DNA from: Pseudobdellovibrio exovorus JSS
GTDB taxonomy: Bacteria; Bdellovibrionota; Bdellovibrionia; Bdellovibrionales; Bdellovibrionaceae
Length of the DNA stretch: 64,000 nt
Direction: 5' to 3'
Assembly: GCF_000348725.1 (NCBI RefSeq)
Contig: NC_020813.1
Location: 1,240,001 to 1,304,000, forward strand
Shown here piece after piece: positions 26,044 to 35,496 of this stretch; position 1 is the first letter of the stretch, and each line of letters begins with the position of its first letter. A model generated the notes under the pieces. The model saw nothing but the letters and a program-made list of their open reading frames with translations. It was not told the origin of the DNA and ran no database searches. The position numbers and the translations under genes were made by a program.

Positions 26044-26826
26044 ATGGCTATCAAAATAGGATTATTTGGATTTGGTCGCACTGGTTCAGCAGTTGCGAAG
26101 GAAATAGTATCAGATGAAAATTTCTCTTTAGAGTGGGTTTGTCGTAAAACTATTCAACCTAATTCGAATTATGCCAGCCACAGTTTAGGTTTTGATCAGA
26201 GCTTTGCTCCATTTGTTGCTTATGAAAATTTAACAGCTGATTTTCTTAAAAAGAATCCAGTGGATATTGTGATTGATTTTTCTTCAACTACAGCATGTCA
26301 GATATACGAGATGCTGGTTGAGCATGGGATTCGTGTTGTCACCGCAATATCTAAGTATTCACCTGAGGATTTAAAGCTGCTAGAGCGTGCCAGCTTAAAA
26401 GGGTCGATTCTATATTCTCCGAATATAACTTTAGGTATTAATTGGCTGATGATTGCTTCCAAGATTTTAAAAAAAATCGTGCCCCATGCAGATATAGAAA
26501 TCGTAGAAGAGCACTTCAGAAGTAAAAGTGAAGTTTCGGGAACAGCATTAAGACTGGCTGACCATTTAGAACTAGAACCACGTAAACACGTTAACTCTAT
26601 CCGTGTGGGTGGTATTGTGGGTCGCCACGAAGTGATCTTTGGTCTTCCGAATCAGACCATTCGTCTTTCACATGAAAGTATAAATCGTGCAGCTTTTGGT
26701 GCAGGAGCTATCTTTGCTAGCAAATGGCTTCATAATAAACCAGAGGGATTTTACACCATGGAACAAGCCATTCACGAAAAATTCATCACGCAATTAGGTG
26801 ATTTGAAATTTGAAGCAGGGGCCTAA
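26044..26826 (+). CDS. dapB: 4-hydroxy-tetrahydrodipicolinate reductase-like protein
   Basis: The 260-residue protein has an N-terminal nucleotide-binding fold (GLFGFGRTG, residues 5-13), a DFSS segment near 79, and a substrate segment EEHFRSKSEVSGTAL (about 158-172) equivalent to the DapB motif E-H-H-x-x-K-x-D-x-P-S-G-T. The catalytic His and Lys are kept, while the second His is Phe and Pro before SGT is Val. It would catalyse the reductase step towards lysine and meso-diaminopimelate. GAGGAG precedes the ATG at a long spacing of ten bases. The changed motif makes a variant of the reaction possible. Confidence 0.82.
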   Translation: MAIKIGLFGFGRTGSAVAKEIVSDENFSLEWVCRKTIQPNSNYASHSLGFDQSFAPFVAYENLTADFLKKNPVDIVIDFSSTTACQIYEMLVEHGIRVVTAISKYSPEDLKLLERASLKGSILYSPNITLGINWLMIASKILKKIVPHADIEIVEEHFRSKSEVSGTALRLADHLELEPRKHVNSIRVGGIVGRHEVIFGLPNQTIRLSHESINRAAFGAGAIFASKWLHNKPEGFYTMEQAIHEKFITQLGDLKFEAGA

Positions 26827-26859
26827 TATAACCCAATAGAAACTGGACCGATGTTTTTC

Positions 26860-27531
26860 TTAAGGCTTCTGAAGATCTTTCGGCGGCCAGATATGATAAA
26901 TCCACAGTGTTGTTAAATATCCAATAGCCGCTCCACCAACAGTGTCGCTGAAAAAATGCTGATGAATCGTCACACGTGTAAAAGCGAAAAAAGCCGCTAT
27001 CAATAAAAATACAAATCTATAACGAGGCCAAATCAATAATGCCGTTGTCGCTGCTGTAAAGAGCACCTGAGAGTGTCCTGAAGGGAATGACTGCCAATGG
27101 TGATGGAAGTTTAGTGGATCGAAACTCAGCGGGTTAAAGCTGTCTGAGGCGTGGGGGCGCAAGCGACCGAATCCAAATTTACCTAAGTGTAAAAAAAGTC
27201 CGCACAGCAGAAGAGCTTTTAGAAGAAAGAAGGACCAGTATTTGATAACTTCATTACGTGCAGCCGATAGTTTCTGACGTAAAAAAGAAATACGTGGGTA
27301 AAGTAAAGTCGTAAAGAGGATGCCGACAATTGAAATTACAAAATAATGGACGCTATTGCCAACTTCTGTGATCTCGCGACTATAATAGTAAACAGTTTGC
27401 ATGGACTCGCGCGAGAAAAACAGCGCTAAAAACTGATCTAGTTGGTAAGCTCCGATTGCAACTGTAACTATAGCTAACGCTAAAATAATAACAGTATGAA
27501 TAATCAGCTTTCGGCGGTCAGAAAAGTGCAT
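26860..27531 (-). CDS. PAP2-family membrane phosphatase
   Basis: The 223-residue protein has about five or six membrane helices and all three phosphatase motifs of the PAP2 superfamily: KFGFGRLRP, PSGH, and R-x5-H-x3-D (in TRVTIHQHFFSD). The active site faces the periplasm. Likely substrates are undecaprenyl pyrophosphate, phosphatidate or phosphatidylglycerophosphate, which cannot be told apart from the sequence. It is convergent with dapB. Confidence 0.87.
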   Translation of the reverse strand: MHFSDRRKLIIHTVIILALAIVTVAIGAYQLDQFLALFFSRESMQTVYYYSREITEVGNSVHYFVISIVGILFTTLLYPRISFLRQKLSAARNEVIKYWSFFLLKALLLCGLFLHLGKFGFGRLRPHASDSFNPLSFDPLNFHHHWQSFPSGHSQVLFTAATTALLIWPRYRFVFLLIAAFFAFTRVTIHQHFFSDTVGGAAIGYLTTLWIYHIWPPKDLQKP

Positions 27532-27608
27532 ACATTATTTATTCACTATTTTTCGCCGAAATGCAAAGATCAATCAAATAGAGCCAATCAAACAGAGCAA
27601 TTAACTGC

Positions 27609-27642
27609 GGGCTGTTATTCAATCGCAGAATGATAACAGCCC
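27609..27642 (-). terminator. Strong hairpin downstream of the minus-strand secreted-protein gene
   Basis: GGGCTGTTAT (27609-27618) and ATAACAGCCC (27633-27642) form a ten-base stem with a 14-base loop, starting seven bases past the stop of the minus-strand gene. No T-run follows on either strand, so it may protect mRNA ends or act as a Rho-aided stop. Confidence 0.4.
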
Positions 27643-27648
27643 ACGTTT

Positions 27649-28989
27649 CTAGCGAGTTGTTGAATTGTCTTCGTCACCATTGATGGCGAAGAAATACTTA
27701 GGGCTAGATCTGATGATTTCCTGATATGAAGTTTTGTATCCCTCACGTGCCCATCTCACGATAGCGCGAGTGAGGTAGTTGTCTTCTTCGCTGGCAAAAT
27801 AGGATTCTTTTGCATAGGAGAAGATATCTAGGTTTAAGGTTCCGTTAGGATCAGCTGCGGTTTTTTTGCGCGAAAACAACATATCTGTGTAGTAAGCGTA
27901 AGGAACGCAGCTACCTAGGAAAAGAATTTGGTAGTTAGGATTAAAGCGGAACTTGAATCCACGTAAGCGTTCGATAGCTTCAAGATCTAAATTTTTACCG
28001 ATACCAGAGTGGCCACTGTAAACCACAATTGATTCATTAGCTAAAGCTTCACGCAAGAAAATATGGAAAGCACGGCTGTTGTGGTAAAGACCAGTATCAG
28101 ACAATACTAGACGAATACGTACGTTTGCTTGCGCACCTGAAAGATTCATTTCAACGACATGCGGAACAAACTGATCACGAGCGGTGAAAATCGTTTTGAT
28201 TTGATCTTGTGTCCAAACAGTTTCTGTAAAACCTAAGCTTTTTAGGAAATTTCTTTGTTTGTTGTAAGAGATAATACCCCAGTCTTGATTTCCCTCTGGA
28301 GCCCAGCTTGCATTTCCGTAGTTGGCAAAACCGAATAGCATTGTCATTTTGATATTGCGATCACCATCCACTAGTTTTGCGTATTCAGGGAAAGTCATCG
28401 TGGTGTTCGGGATAATTTTTAAAGGTACTGTCAGTTTGAAATATTCTTGATCTTCTTTTAGTGGGCAGCCTGCTTTAGATGGATCCCAGTGATACCAAAA
28501 GTTCGAGTCAGCAACACCTTTTGAGTCGTGGCACAGGTTGCGTGCTTGTGTGAAAATCTTTTTGGGATTGTATGGTAATGTGAATGTGTACTGATGAGTG
28601 TTTAATGCAAAAACACCTTTTGTGTTGAGGCGATATTTAACAACCCATTTATTTGCGCCTTCTTTTTTTGTTTCTGTAATGTTGAAATCCCATTTTGGAT
28701 AAAGAGCTGCCGCTTGAGTTTCGCTAGAGCGCATAAGACCTAGCATGTAGCGCATTTGACTGCGAATTTGCGAATCGACCTGTGAGCGAGTAGGTGCTGA
28801 AGCTTGTTCTAGGATCACAGTCGAATCTAATGTGAATTCAGCTTCTGTATTGTCATATCCATAATGTTCATAAAGCTCCGGACTGCCAGCAGTTCTTGCG
28901 AAGATATCATCGACGTTTTGAGCTTCAGCGTATTTGAATGAAAATAAGAACAGAGCAAGTGACATTAAATAGATAGCAGCAGGTCTCAT
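27649..28989 (-). CDS. Secreted protein with a possible caspase-like His/Cys pair
   Basis: The 446-residue protein has a signal peptide (1-24, cleavage after Ala-Glu-Ala). A beta-rich N-terminal half is followed by a segment (about 308-365) in which a hydrophobic strand leads into Y-S-G-H327-S-G and, 34 residues on, another strand ends in L-G-S-C361. This order, strand-His-Gly then strand-small-Cys, is the arrangement of clan CD (caspase/gingipain) peptidases. No overall family is recognised, so the peptidase idea is only a hypothesis. The start at 28989 rather than 29058 is set by the signal peptide. Confidence 0.55.
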   Translation of the reverse strand: MRPAAIYLMSLALFLFSFKYAEAQNVDDIFARTAGSPELYEHYGYDNTEAEFTLDSTVILEQASAPTRSQVDSQIRSQMRYMLGLMRSSETQAAALYPKWDFNITETKKEGANKWVVKYRLNTKGVFALNTHQYTFTLPYNPKKIFTQARNLCHDSKGVADSNFWYHWDPSKAGCPLKEDQEYFKLTVPLKIIPNTTMTFPEYAKLVDGDRNIKMTMLFGFANYGNASWAPEGNQDWGIISYNKQRNFLKSLGFTETVWTQDQIKTIFTARDQFVPHVVEMNLSGAQANVRIRLVLSDTGLYHNSRAFHIFLREALANESIVVYSGHSGIGKNLDLEAIERLRGFKFRFNPNYQILFLGSCVPYAYYTDMLFSRKKTAADPNGTLNLDIFSYAKESYFASEEDNYLTRAIVRWAREGYKTSYQEIIRSSPKYFFAINGDEDNSTTR

Positions 28990-29032
28990 GGGTAGCCTTT
29001 CTGTTAATACGGATGAGGTATTTTTAAAGCAT

Positions 29033-29060
29033 CTGTGGCTTTTTTGCAAAAAAACCACAG
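29033..29060 (-). terminator. Long A/T-flanked hairpin downstream of lysC
   Basis: CTGTGG followed by a T-run pairs with an A-run followed by CCACAG: a stem of about 12 pairs with one mismatch and a two-base turn. It lies about 100 bases past the lysC stop on the minus strand and upstream of the secreted-protein gene. It could be a terminator between them, though its shape is atypical. Confidence 0.35.
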
Positions 29061-29157
29061 GCTGTCCGCACTTGCAGGAAGGGATTTGGCTGAAAAGCCA
29101 TTAGATAGATCTGAGTCTTTGAAGCCTATACTTTTTAGTGTACAGAGTTTAGTCAGT

Positions 29158-30516
29158 CTATGTGATGAACTGGCGATGAAGTTTCTGAATCACTTCTGCG
29201 CCTTTGGCCTCATCGACTAGAAAACAGAAGTTGTGGCGGCTGGCACCATAACAAATCATGCGCACGTTAACATCTGTGATCACTTCAAAAATCTTCATGG
29301 CTAGGCCAGGAGTGTGGTTGATATTGTTTCCAATCAAGGAAACTAAGGACAAGTTTTTTTCAACTTGAACATCAGCTACTTTCCCCAGCTCTTCTAAGAG
29401 TGATTTGTTTAGCGAGTCGGCATTATCCAAGGTGACGGAAACACTGATCTCGGACGTGGTGATCGCATCAATTGAAATTTTGTGATCATTGAAGATTTTA
29501 AAAATCTGGAAAAGAAAACCATGAGTGTGAAGCATTTCGGGAGTGCTTACTGTTACCAGTGTTTGGTTTTTTCTAAGAGCCATGGCGCGAATCAAAGGGG
29601 AATTTTTAACTTCCTTGCGTACCCAAGTGCCAGCTTTTTGTGGTTCAAAGCTCGAGGCAACTAAAACGGGAATGTGGCTGCGAATAGCCGGCAGCAAGGT
29701 AGCTGGATGAAGGACTTTCGCTCCAAAAGTTGCCAGCTCGGACATTTCTTTGAATGAAATTTCATCGATGACAACAGCGTCTGGGCAGATGCGAGGGTCC
29801 GTTGTGGCTACACCAGCAACATCCGTCCATATTTCAAGAGTATTGGCAGAAATACCTTCAGCGAATAAAGCTGCTGAGTAATCACTGCCTCCGCGACCCA
29901 AAGTGGTCGTTGATCCATTTAAAGTCTGTCCAATAAAACCTTGTGTGACGTAGACAGTTTCGCCTTTGATGCAATCTTGTAGGTTCTCTTTGCAAAGTTG
30001 GATGATCTTATCAAAAAGTGGTTTGGCTTTTCCAAATTGCTCATCTGTCTTAATAACAGTGCGTGCATCCAATAGGCCTACTTTGGTTTTGTGGTTTTGT
30101 TTTTTGAAAACTTGGCGAAGTGCCACGACAAATAAGGCTGATGACATGCGTTCGCCAAGACTCATCAGGACGTCTTTTGCTTTTGCCGAACAGTCTCTCA
30201 GTAAGAAAATACCACGGGCTATCGAATCTAATTCTGAAAAAAGCTCTTGCAGGTGAGTTGTTGTTTGCTCGTCGGCGGAAAGCTCTTTTGCGATTTGAGT
30301 GTGTCTTTCTGTGATCTTTTTCAGAAGAGCTTCAACTTCAGTGAGCTGACCTTTTTCGGCTAAGTCTCCTAGTAAAATCAGATCATTTGTTGTGCCGGAT
30401 GTGGCTGAAACGACAATGATATTACTTTTTCTTTGCAAAGAGACATCTGAGCTTCTTAACATACAGTTGGCATCGGCCATTGATGTTCCACCGAATTTAG
30501 ATACGACTAACGACAT
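29158..30516 (-). CDS. lysC: Aspartate kinase
   Basis: The 452-residue enzyme begins with the signature VSKFGGTSMADA and continues with the amino-acid kinase domain (TTLGRGGSDYSAAL near 205-218). Two C-terminal ACT-type regulatory regions follow at about 310-450. It phosphorylates aspartate in the first step to lysine, diaminopimelate, threonine and methionine. Its length and domain order fit the monofunctional class. It lies 19 bases downstream of the Y-family polymerase gene and is probably cotranscribed; no lysine riboswitch is seen. Confidence 0.94.
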   Translation of the reverse strand: MSLVVSKFGGTSMADANCMLRSSDVSLQRKSNIIVVSATSGTTNDLILLGDLAEKGQLTEVEALLKKITERHTQIAKELSADEQTTTHLQELFSELDSIARGIFLLRDCSAKAKDVLMSLGERMSSALFVVALRQVFKKQNHKTKVGLLDARTVIKTDEQFGKAKPLFDKIIQLCKENLQDCIKGETVYVTQGFIGQTLNGSTTTLGRGGSDYSAALFAEGISANTLEIWTDVAGVATTDPRICPDAVVIDEISFKEMSELATFGAKVLHPATLLPAIRSHIPVLVASSFEPQKAGTWVRKEVKNSPLIRAMALRKNQTLVTVSTPEMLHTHGFLFQIFKIFNDHKISIDAITTSEISVSVTLDNADSLNKSLLEELGKVADVQVEKNLSLVSLIGNNINHTPGLAMKIFEVITDVNVRMICYGASRHNFCFLVDEAKGAEVIQKLHRQFIT

Positions 30517-30535
30517 AGGTCACCTCGATAGAAAA

Positions 30536-31798
30536 TTATGTAATAAGCCTTTTTTGATGTCCAAGACTATTTTTATCTGAGTCAGAAGCTTCTTCTAGTT
30601 CGTCACTGAGTTTAGGGACGTGGTTAAATGAAATTCGAGTTTTTGCACTACCCAGTACAGATTTAGTGCTGGCCATAAAAAGGGTGTTAGGGCCAAATCG
30701 CGTGTTAATGCTGTCCAGAGCTTGATTCAGCACTTCTTTGCGTGGGTTATCGAATAGCGACATCTGTGCGGGGCCACTGGTGAGCGCGGAAAGAACAACG
30801 GCCACTTTCATCGGTTTGAAACGCGGAGGAAGATTCCAAAGCTTTTGTAACTGTTGTGTTAGAAAGTAGCTGTCGCTGCAACTTGAAAAATGCACCGTGT
30901 TTTCAAAGCGTTCGCCCTGCGTGGACTTCACATAAACGCTGAGGCGCTCGCATTGCATTTTATCGTCTCGCAGTCGTGTAGCTGCTTTCATTAAGAGCTT
31001 AAAGGCAATATCGTAGGCCTTAGAGCTGTCTCGTAGATTTGGTGGAAGTACATGTTGGTGACTCAGTGAAGCTTGCTCGGGATTTTTATTGTAGGGGATA
31101 TCTTCTCCGGAAAGTTCGCGGGCCACACGTAGACCCCAGATACTTCCCCAGTGCTTTCGTAGTTGTTGCTCGGGAGTATCTAAAAAATCAGATATTTTGA
31201 AATAGCCTTGAGCATTGAGCTTGGGTTTCATGCGGCGACCGACTCCAGGTAAGTCCTCTATGGGGAGGGGGCCGATTTTAGAGCGGATTTCGTGACTGTC
31301 CACAATGACCAGTCCGTCAGGTTTCATCATGTCAGAGGCCATCTTAGCGATTAAAATATTGGGACCAATCCCCACGGAGCTTTTGATCTGGCAGCCGACC
31401 TTATGGCGAACGTGGTCTTTCATTTGTTGTGCGATTTTTCGAGCGGTGACTGCGTCACGCTCTTTACCAATCAATTCGCAGGCGACTTCGTCTATGGACA
31501 AAACCTTTTTAATAGGAAGAACTTCTTCGATGGCGGCGAGTATGCGGTGGTGATACTCGGTGTAGAGGCGATGGTTGCCGACTTTCAAAACCAGATTGGG
31601 GCACATGCGTTTGGCATCACCAACGCGAGTATTGGTTTTTATACCGAACTTTTTGGCCTCATAGCTGGCGGCAATCACTGAGGTTGTATCGGTCATGCTG
31701 GGAATAACGGCTACGGGGCGACCTCGCAAAGAGGGATCTTCTTGTTGCTCGCAAGAAGCGAAGAAAGAATTAAGATCAAAAAGAAGCCATTTTAACAT
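30536..31798 (-). CDS. Y-family DNA polymerase (DinB/UmuC type)
   Basis: The 420-residue translesion polymerase carries the catalytic acids D8 in FDLNSFF and D103-E104 in SIDEV, a helix-hairpin-helix DNA-binding part (LPGVGRR, about 199-205), a little-finger domain, and a C-terminal beta-clamp-binding motif QMSLFDN. It should copy damaged templates with low fidelity in the SOS or stress response. No LexA box was recognised upstream. Similarity by eye does not decide between Pol IV and the UmuC subgroup. It is followed by lysC. Confidence 0.88.
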   Translation of the reverse strand: MLKWLLFDLNSFFASCEQQEDPSLRGRPVAVIPSMTDTTSVIAASYEAKKFGIKTNTRVGDAKRMCPNLVLKVGNHRLYTEYHHRILAAIEEVLPIKKVLSIDEVACELIGKERDAVTARKIAQQMKDHVRHKVGCQIKSSVGIGPNILIAKMASDMMKPDGLVIVDSHEIRSKIGPLPIEDLPGVGRRMKPKLNAQGYFKISDFLDTPEQQLRKHWGSIWGLRVARELSGEDIPYNKNPEQASLSHQHVLPPNLRDSSKAYDIAFKLLMKAATRLRDDKMQCERLSVYVKSTQGERFENTVHFSSCSDSYFLTQQLQKLWNLPPRFKPMKVAVVLSALTSGPAQMSLFDNPRKEVLNQALDSINTRFGPNTLFMASTKSVLGSAKTRISFNHVPKLSDELEEASDSDKNSLGHQKRLIT

Positions 31799-31832
31799 GG
31801 CTTATATTTACATATAATTTACACATTAACAA

Positions 31833-31870
31833 GAAAAGAAAAAGAGCCCGACCTCTGTGGTGTAAGGCTC
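31833..31870 (-). terminator. Intrinsic terminator of trhO
   Basis: GAGCC (31844-31848) and GGCTC (31866-31870) pair, with a further ACC/GGT stem inside the loop. On the minus strand a run CTTTTTCTTTTC follows. It lies a few bases past the trhO stop. The plus-strand side also has a T-rich run (31871 onward), but no plus-strand gene ends here. Confidence 0.7.
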
Positions 31871-31877
31871 GTTTTGT

Positions 31878-32849
31878 TTACCACTCTTCCGATTCGAAAG
31901 GCAGCTCTTGTCTTTCGGCTTTGCGCTCGGGATGTAGTTCGTAGTGATGGGCACAATTTTTCGAGCAGGTGTCTTGTTTGAAAGGAATTTCTGAGCAGTC
32001 TTCGCAAATCAAAGCGTGAGTGTCGCAGCGTTTACAATCAATTTCTGTTTTACCGGGTTGGCCGCAGTGAGGACACAGTTTGTATTGAGTCGAAGGTTGA
32101 AGCTCTTGGTCCACAGCGACGCGATGATCGAAGACAAAACATTCTCCCTCGAACTGATCGTTCGGATATTCCTTCAAGTAATTTAAAATCCCACCATAAA
32201 GCTGGTAGACGTTTTCATATCCTTGTTTTTGCACTTCCAAGATGCCTTTTTCGCAGCGAATACCGCCCGTACAAAAAATCAAAATCTTTTTGTCTTTTGG
32301 GATGTTTTTGCTTTCTAAATACTCTGGGAACTCTGTGAATTTATCGGTCATAGGGTTTAAAGAGCCCTTGAATGTTCCAATTTTAGTTTCATACCAGTTG
32401 CGCGTATCGATGATCACATGGTCTTCATTTTTCATCACTTGATTCCACTCGGTCGGCGAAAGGTGATGATTCTTGCCTTCCATATCGTAAGGAACTAAAG
32501 AGGTGTCGCCAAGAGTAACGATTTCCTTGCGAATTTTGACACGGAAACGTCTAAATGGACGTACATCAGATACAGAGTCTTTAAAGAAAAGATCGGGAAC
32601 CTTAAAGTAATCGCGAATGCCCTGTTTGTAATCTTCCATACTTTCAGGAGTTTTGGCACAAACTGTAGCGTTGAAGCCTTCGGTACCGATAATGATGAGT
32701 CCGCGAACATCAAGTTTTTGAGCTAACTCTTCCAGATAAGCTTTTGTTTTCTCGGGATCGGCGTCCTTCTGGAACTTATAAAATGTACTGATAAAATAGA
32801 CTGCTTTTTCAGCAGAATCAGACTGCGTATTGTCGTGATCACGTGACAT
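31878..32849 (-). CDS. trhO: tRNA uridine-34 hydroxylase TrhO (rhodanese family)
   Basis: The 323-residue protein has the N-terminal acylphosphatase-like part (IGTEGFNATVCA, near 54-65), a rhodanese domain with the active Cys C193 in CTGGIRC, and a C-terminal Cys-rich tail (several CxxC pairs, about 258-305) that may bind zinc. TrhO makes 5-hydroxyuridine at position 34 of some tRNAs using oxygen. All landmarks match the YceA/TrhO family. Own terminator; divergent from prfC. Confidence 0.92.
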   Translation of the reverse strand: MSRDHDNTQSDSAEKAVYFISTFYKFQKDADPEKTKAYLEELAQKLDVRGLIIIGTEGFNATVCAKTPESMEDYKQGIRDYFKVPDLFFKDSVSDVRPFRRFRVKIRKEIVTLGDTSLVPYDMEGKNHHLSPTEWNQVMKNEDHVIIDTRNWYETKIGTFKGSLNPMTDKFTEFPEYLESKNIPKDKKILIFCTGGIRCEKGILEVQKQGYENVYQLYGGILNYLKEYPNDQFEGECFVFDHRVAVDQELQPSTQYKLCPHCGQPGKTEIDCKRCDTHALICEDCSEIPFKQDTCSKNCAHHYELHPERKAERQELPFESEEW

Positions 32850-32981
32850 GGTAACCCCTTTCAGTTGTCAGCCGGTGGCTCCAAACCACCATGAGCTAAT
32901 TGAGATCGCGGGCAGATTAAGTAAAAAAAGAAGCGCGGTCAAGGCTTGTACTGACCCCTGAAAAAAGATACAAAAGAACCT

Positions 32982-34613
32982 ATGTCAAATTCAACCAATG
33001 CAACTGCCAATTTGGCTGTGCCAGCTGTGCAGAAAGAAATCGAACGTCGTCGTACGTTTGCTATTATCTCCCATCCGGATGCGGGAAAAACAACACTAAC
33101 AGAAAAGTTACTTTTTCATGGTGGTGTGATCCATGAAACGGGTGAAGTTAAAGGAAAATCAGGAACGAAAGCTGTGACCTCTGATTGGATGGAGCTTGAG
33201 CGCCAAAAGGGGATTTCGATCACTTCATCTGTGATGACTTTCGACTATAATGATCTCCGTATTAATTTGTTGGATACTCCGGGCCATAAAGACTTCTCGG
33301 AAGATACGTATCGTGTATTGATGGCGGTTGAAAGTGCCTGCATGTTGATTGACGTTGCCAAGGGTGTGGAAGATCGTACGAAAAAACTTTACGATGTCTG
33401 TCGCTACCGCAATATTCCGATTTTCACATTTGTGAATAAGCTCGATCGTGAAGGTAAAGACCCATTGACCTTAATTGATGAAATTGAAAAAACCTTGAAT
33501 ATGCAGTGTTATCCTGTGACATGGCCTCTGGGAATTGGTCAGCGCTTCAAAGGTATTTACAATCGCTTAAATAAGAAAGTCTATTTCTACGATCAAAGAC
33601 GTGAAGATGACTTAGCCGTAGAAGTTTATGACTTCTCGGGGCCTCAGGATCCGATTCTAGAAAAATACTTAGACCATGAAAGTTTGCAACAGGTTCGTGA
33701 CGAATTAGAACTGATTGAAAGCGCGTTGCCACCATTTGATGTGAATGACTTTTTAACGGGCAAGCTGTCTCCGGTGACATTTGGTTCTGCAAAACAAAAT
33801 TTTGGGGTCGACACATTCCTTCAGTTCTTTACGCAGTTTGCACCAGGGCCAAAAGCTCGTCCTACAAAAAAAGGAACGGAAGTGAATCCGCTTTCGGCAT
33901 TCTTTTCGGGATTTGTTTTTAAAATTCAGGCGAATATGGATAAGCGCCACCGCGATCGCATCGCCTTTGTGCGCATTTGTTCCGGAAAATTTGAACGTGG
34001 TATGAAAGTCAACCATGCACGGCTTGAGCGTGAATTCCGTTTGTCGTATTCAAGTCAGTTCGTCGCTGCCGATAAAGAGACTGTGGACGAGGCTTATGCC
34101 GGAGACATCGTCGGCGTAGCCGATACAGGCAATTTTGCAATTGGGGACTGCCTGTCAACCCAAGGCTATGTGACATTTGAGGATATTCCTAAATTTGCTC
34201 CAGAGTTATTTGCAAAGTTATCTGTCCGTGATGCTTTAAAAAGAACGAAATTAAATGAAGCTCTTATGCATCTTTCGGAAGAAGGAGCCATTCAGTTGTT
34301 CTTTGATCCTATTATTGGAAATCAAGAGACCATCATTGGTGCGGTAGGGGAACTGCAATTTGAAGTTTTAGTCCATCGTTTGCAAGATGAGTATAATCTG
34401 GAAGTGAAGCTGACCCGTTTGCCATTCAGTGTGGCCCGTTGGCCAAGAACGGAAGATGGTAAGCCTTTAAGTCAGCTAAAGGGCAACTTCCAAATGTTCC
34501 GTGATGTTATTGATCAACCTGTTCTGTTATTAAATCAAGAATGGGATTTGAATTGGGCGCAGAAAGAAAATCCGGACGTGGTTTTTGCTTCTAGTATTTC
34601 TCGGGCCCGTTAA
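32982..34613 (+). CDS. prfC: Peptide chain release factor 3
   Basis: The 543-residue translational GTPase has the P-loop SHPDAGKTT (near 30-38), the DTPGHKDF switch II and the NKLD specificity motif, followed by the RF3-specific C-terminal domains. RF3 recycles RF1/RF2 from the ribosome after termination. Length and motifs are those of classical RF3 rather than EF-G or LepA. The ABC transporter genes begin 16 bases after its stop and may be cotranscribed. Confidence 0.96.
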   Translation: MSNSTNATANLAVPAVQKEIERRRTFAIISHPDAGKTTLTEKLLFHGGVIHETGEVKGKSGTKAVTSDWMELERQKGISITSSVMTFDYNDLRINLLDTPGHKDFSEDTYRVLMAVESACMLIDVAKGVEDRTKKLYDVCRYRNIPIFTFVNKLDREGKDPLTLIDEIEKTLNMQCYPVTWPLGIGQRFKGIYNRLNKKVYFYDQRREDDLAVEVYDFSGPQDPILEKYLDHESLQQVRDELELIESALPPFDVNDFLTGKLSPVTFGSAKQNFGVDTFLQFFTQFAPGPKARPTKKGTEVNPLSAFFSGFVFKIQANMDKRHRDRIAFVRICSGKFERGMKVNHARLEREFRLSYSSQFVAADKETVDEAYAGDIVGVADTGNFAIGDCLSTQGYVTFEDIPKFAPELFAKLSVRDALKRTKLNEALMHLSEEGAIQLFFDPIIGNQETIIGAVGELQFEVLVHRLQDEYNLEVKLTRLPFSVARWPRTEDGKPLSQLKGNFQMFRDVIDQPVLLLNQEWDLNWAQKENPDVVFASSISRAR

Positions 34614-34629
34614 AGTTTAGGTGAGTGTA

Positions 34630-35496
34630 ATGAAAGCTCTTGAAGTTAGAGATCTTAAAAAAACCTATAAAGACAAAGTTGCTGGTAAAGCAGTTGAGGC
34701 ACTAAAAGGTGTTTCGTTTTCTATCGAGGCCGGCTCCATCTTTGGTCTTCTGGGTCCCAATGGGGCTGGTAAGACTACATTGATTTCGTCGATCATCACA
34801 CTCGAGAAGCCCACATCCGGAGAACTATTTGTCTTCGGAGACAGTGTTTTAAAACAGCCATTAAAAACCAAGATGAATGTGGGTGTGGTTCACCAAGAAG
34901 TGATCAACACGGGCTTTTTTACTATTGAGGAAATTTTAGGATTTCAATCCGGTTATTATGGAATCCTAAAAAACAAAGAGCGCTGTGATTATTTGATGCA
35001 GAAGCTATCTCTTTGGGAACATCGTCGTAAAAAGGTAAAACAATTATCTGGGGGCATGAAACGTCGCTTGATGATTGCGAAGGCGCTCGTACATTCGCCT
35101 AAGCTTTTGTTGTTAGATGAACCCACAGCAGGTGTGGATGTCAGTTTAAGAGAGTCTCTGTGGGATTTTGTGCATGAGCTTAAGGCTGAGGGTATTTCAA
35201 TTCTACTGACGACCCATTACCTTGAAGAAGCTGAAAGAATGTGTGATCGCGTGGCGATCATCAATAAAGGAACTGTACTTTTTAACGGGACTCCGCAGGA
35301 TATGATTGCTGAATACTCTAATAAAAAGATGGTTCTGATGATGAAAAATGGTGAAGTTCGTGAGTTTATTGAATCGAACCGCCTAGGCATATCTGAATTG
35401 TTGATGAAACATCAAATCAATCTTTCTGATATTCAAGATATTAAAATTGAAGAAGGTCGTTTAGAAAATGCCTTTTCTAAAATGGTGGCACAGTAA
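34630..35496 (+). CDS. ABC exporter ATP-binding protein
   Basis: The 288-residue ATPase shows Walker A (GPNGAGKTT), the ABC signature LSGGMKRR, Walker B (LLLLDEPTAGVD) and the H-loop TTHY, in the DrrA/CcmA-like subgroup with a short C-terminal extension. It pairs with the ABC-2-type permease whose start overlaps its stop. The start at 34630 (ATG) is chosen over GTG at 34621 because AGGTGAG lies five bases before it. The substrate is unknown. Confidence 0.9.
   Translation: MKALEVRDLKKTYKDKVAGKAVEALKGVSFSIEAGSIFGLLGPNGAGKTTLISSIITLEKPTSGELFVFGDSVLKQPLKTKMNVGVVHQEVINTGFFTIEEILGFQSGYYGILKNKERCDYLMQKLSLWEHRRKKVKQLSGGMKRRLMIAKALVHSPKLLLLDEPTAGVDVSLRESLWDFVHELKAEGISILLTTHYLEEAERMCDRVAIINKGTVLFNGTPQDMIAEYSNKKMVLMMKNGEVREFIESNRLGISELLMKHQINLSDIQDIKIEEGRLENAFSKMVAQ

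Noticed and set aside
27609-27642. Hairpin as a normal intrinsic terminator
   Set aside because: The stem is strong but no run of T follows on either strand, so it is only listed with low confidence.
29158-30535. Lysine riboswitch for lysC
   Set aside because: The polymerase gene lies 19 bases upstream, leaving no space for the roughly 170-base leader, and none was seen before the polymerase gene.
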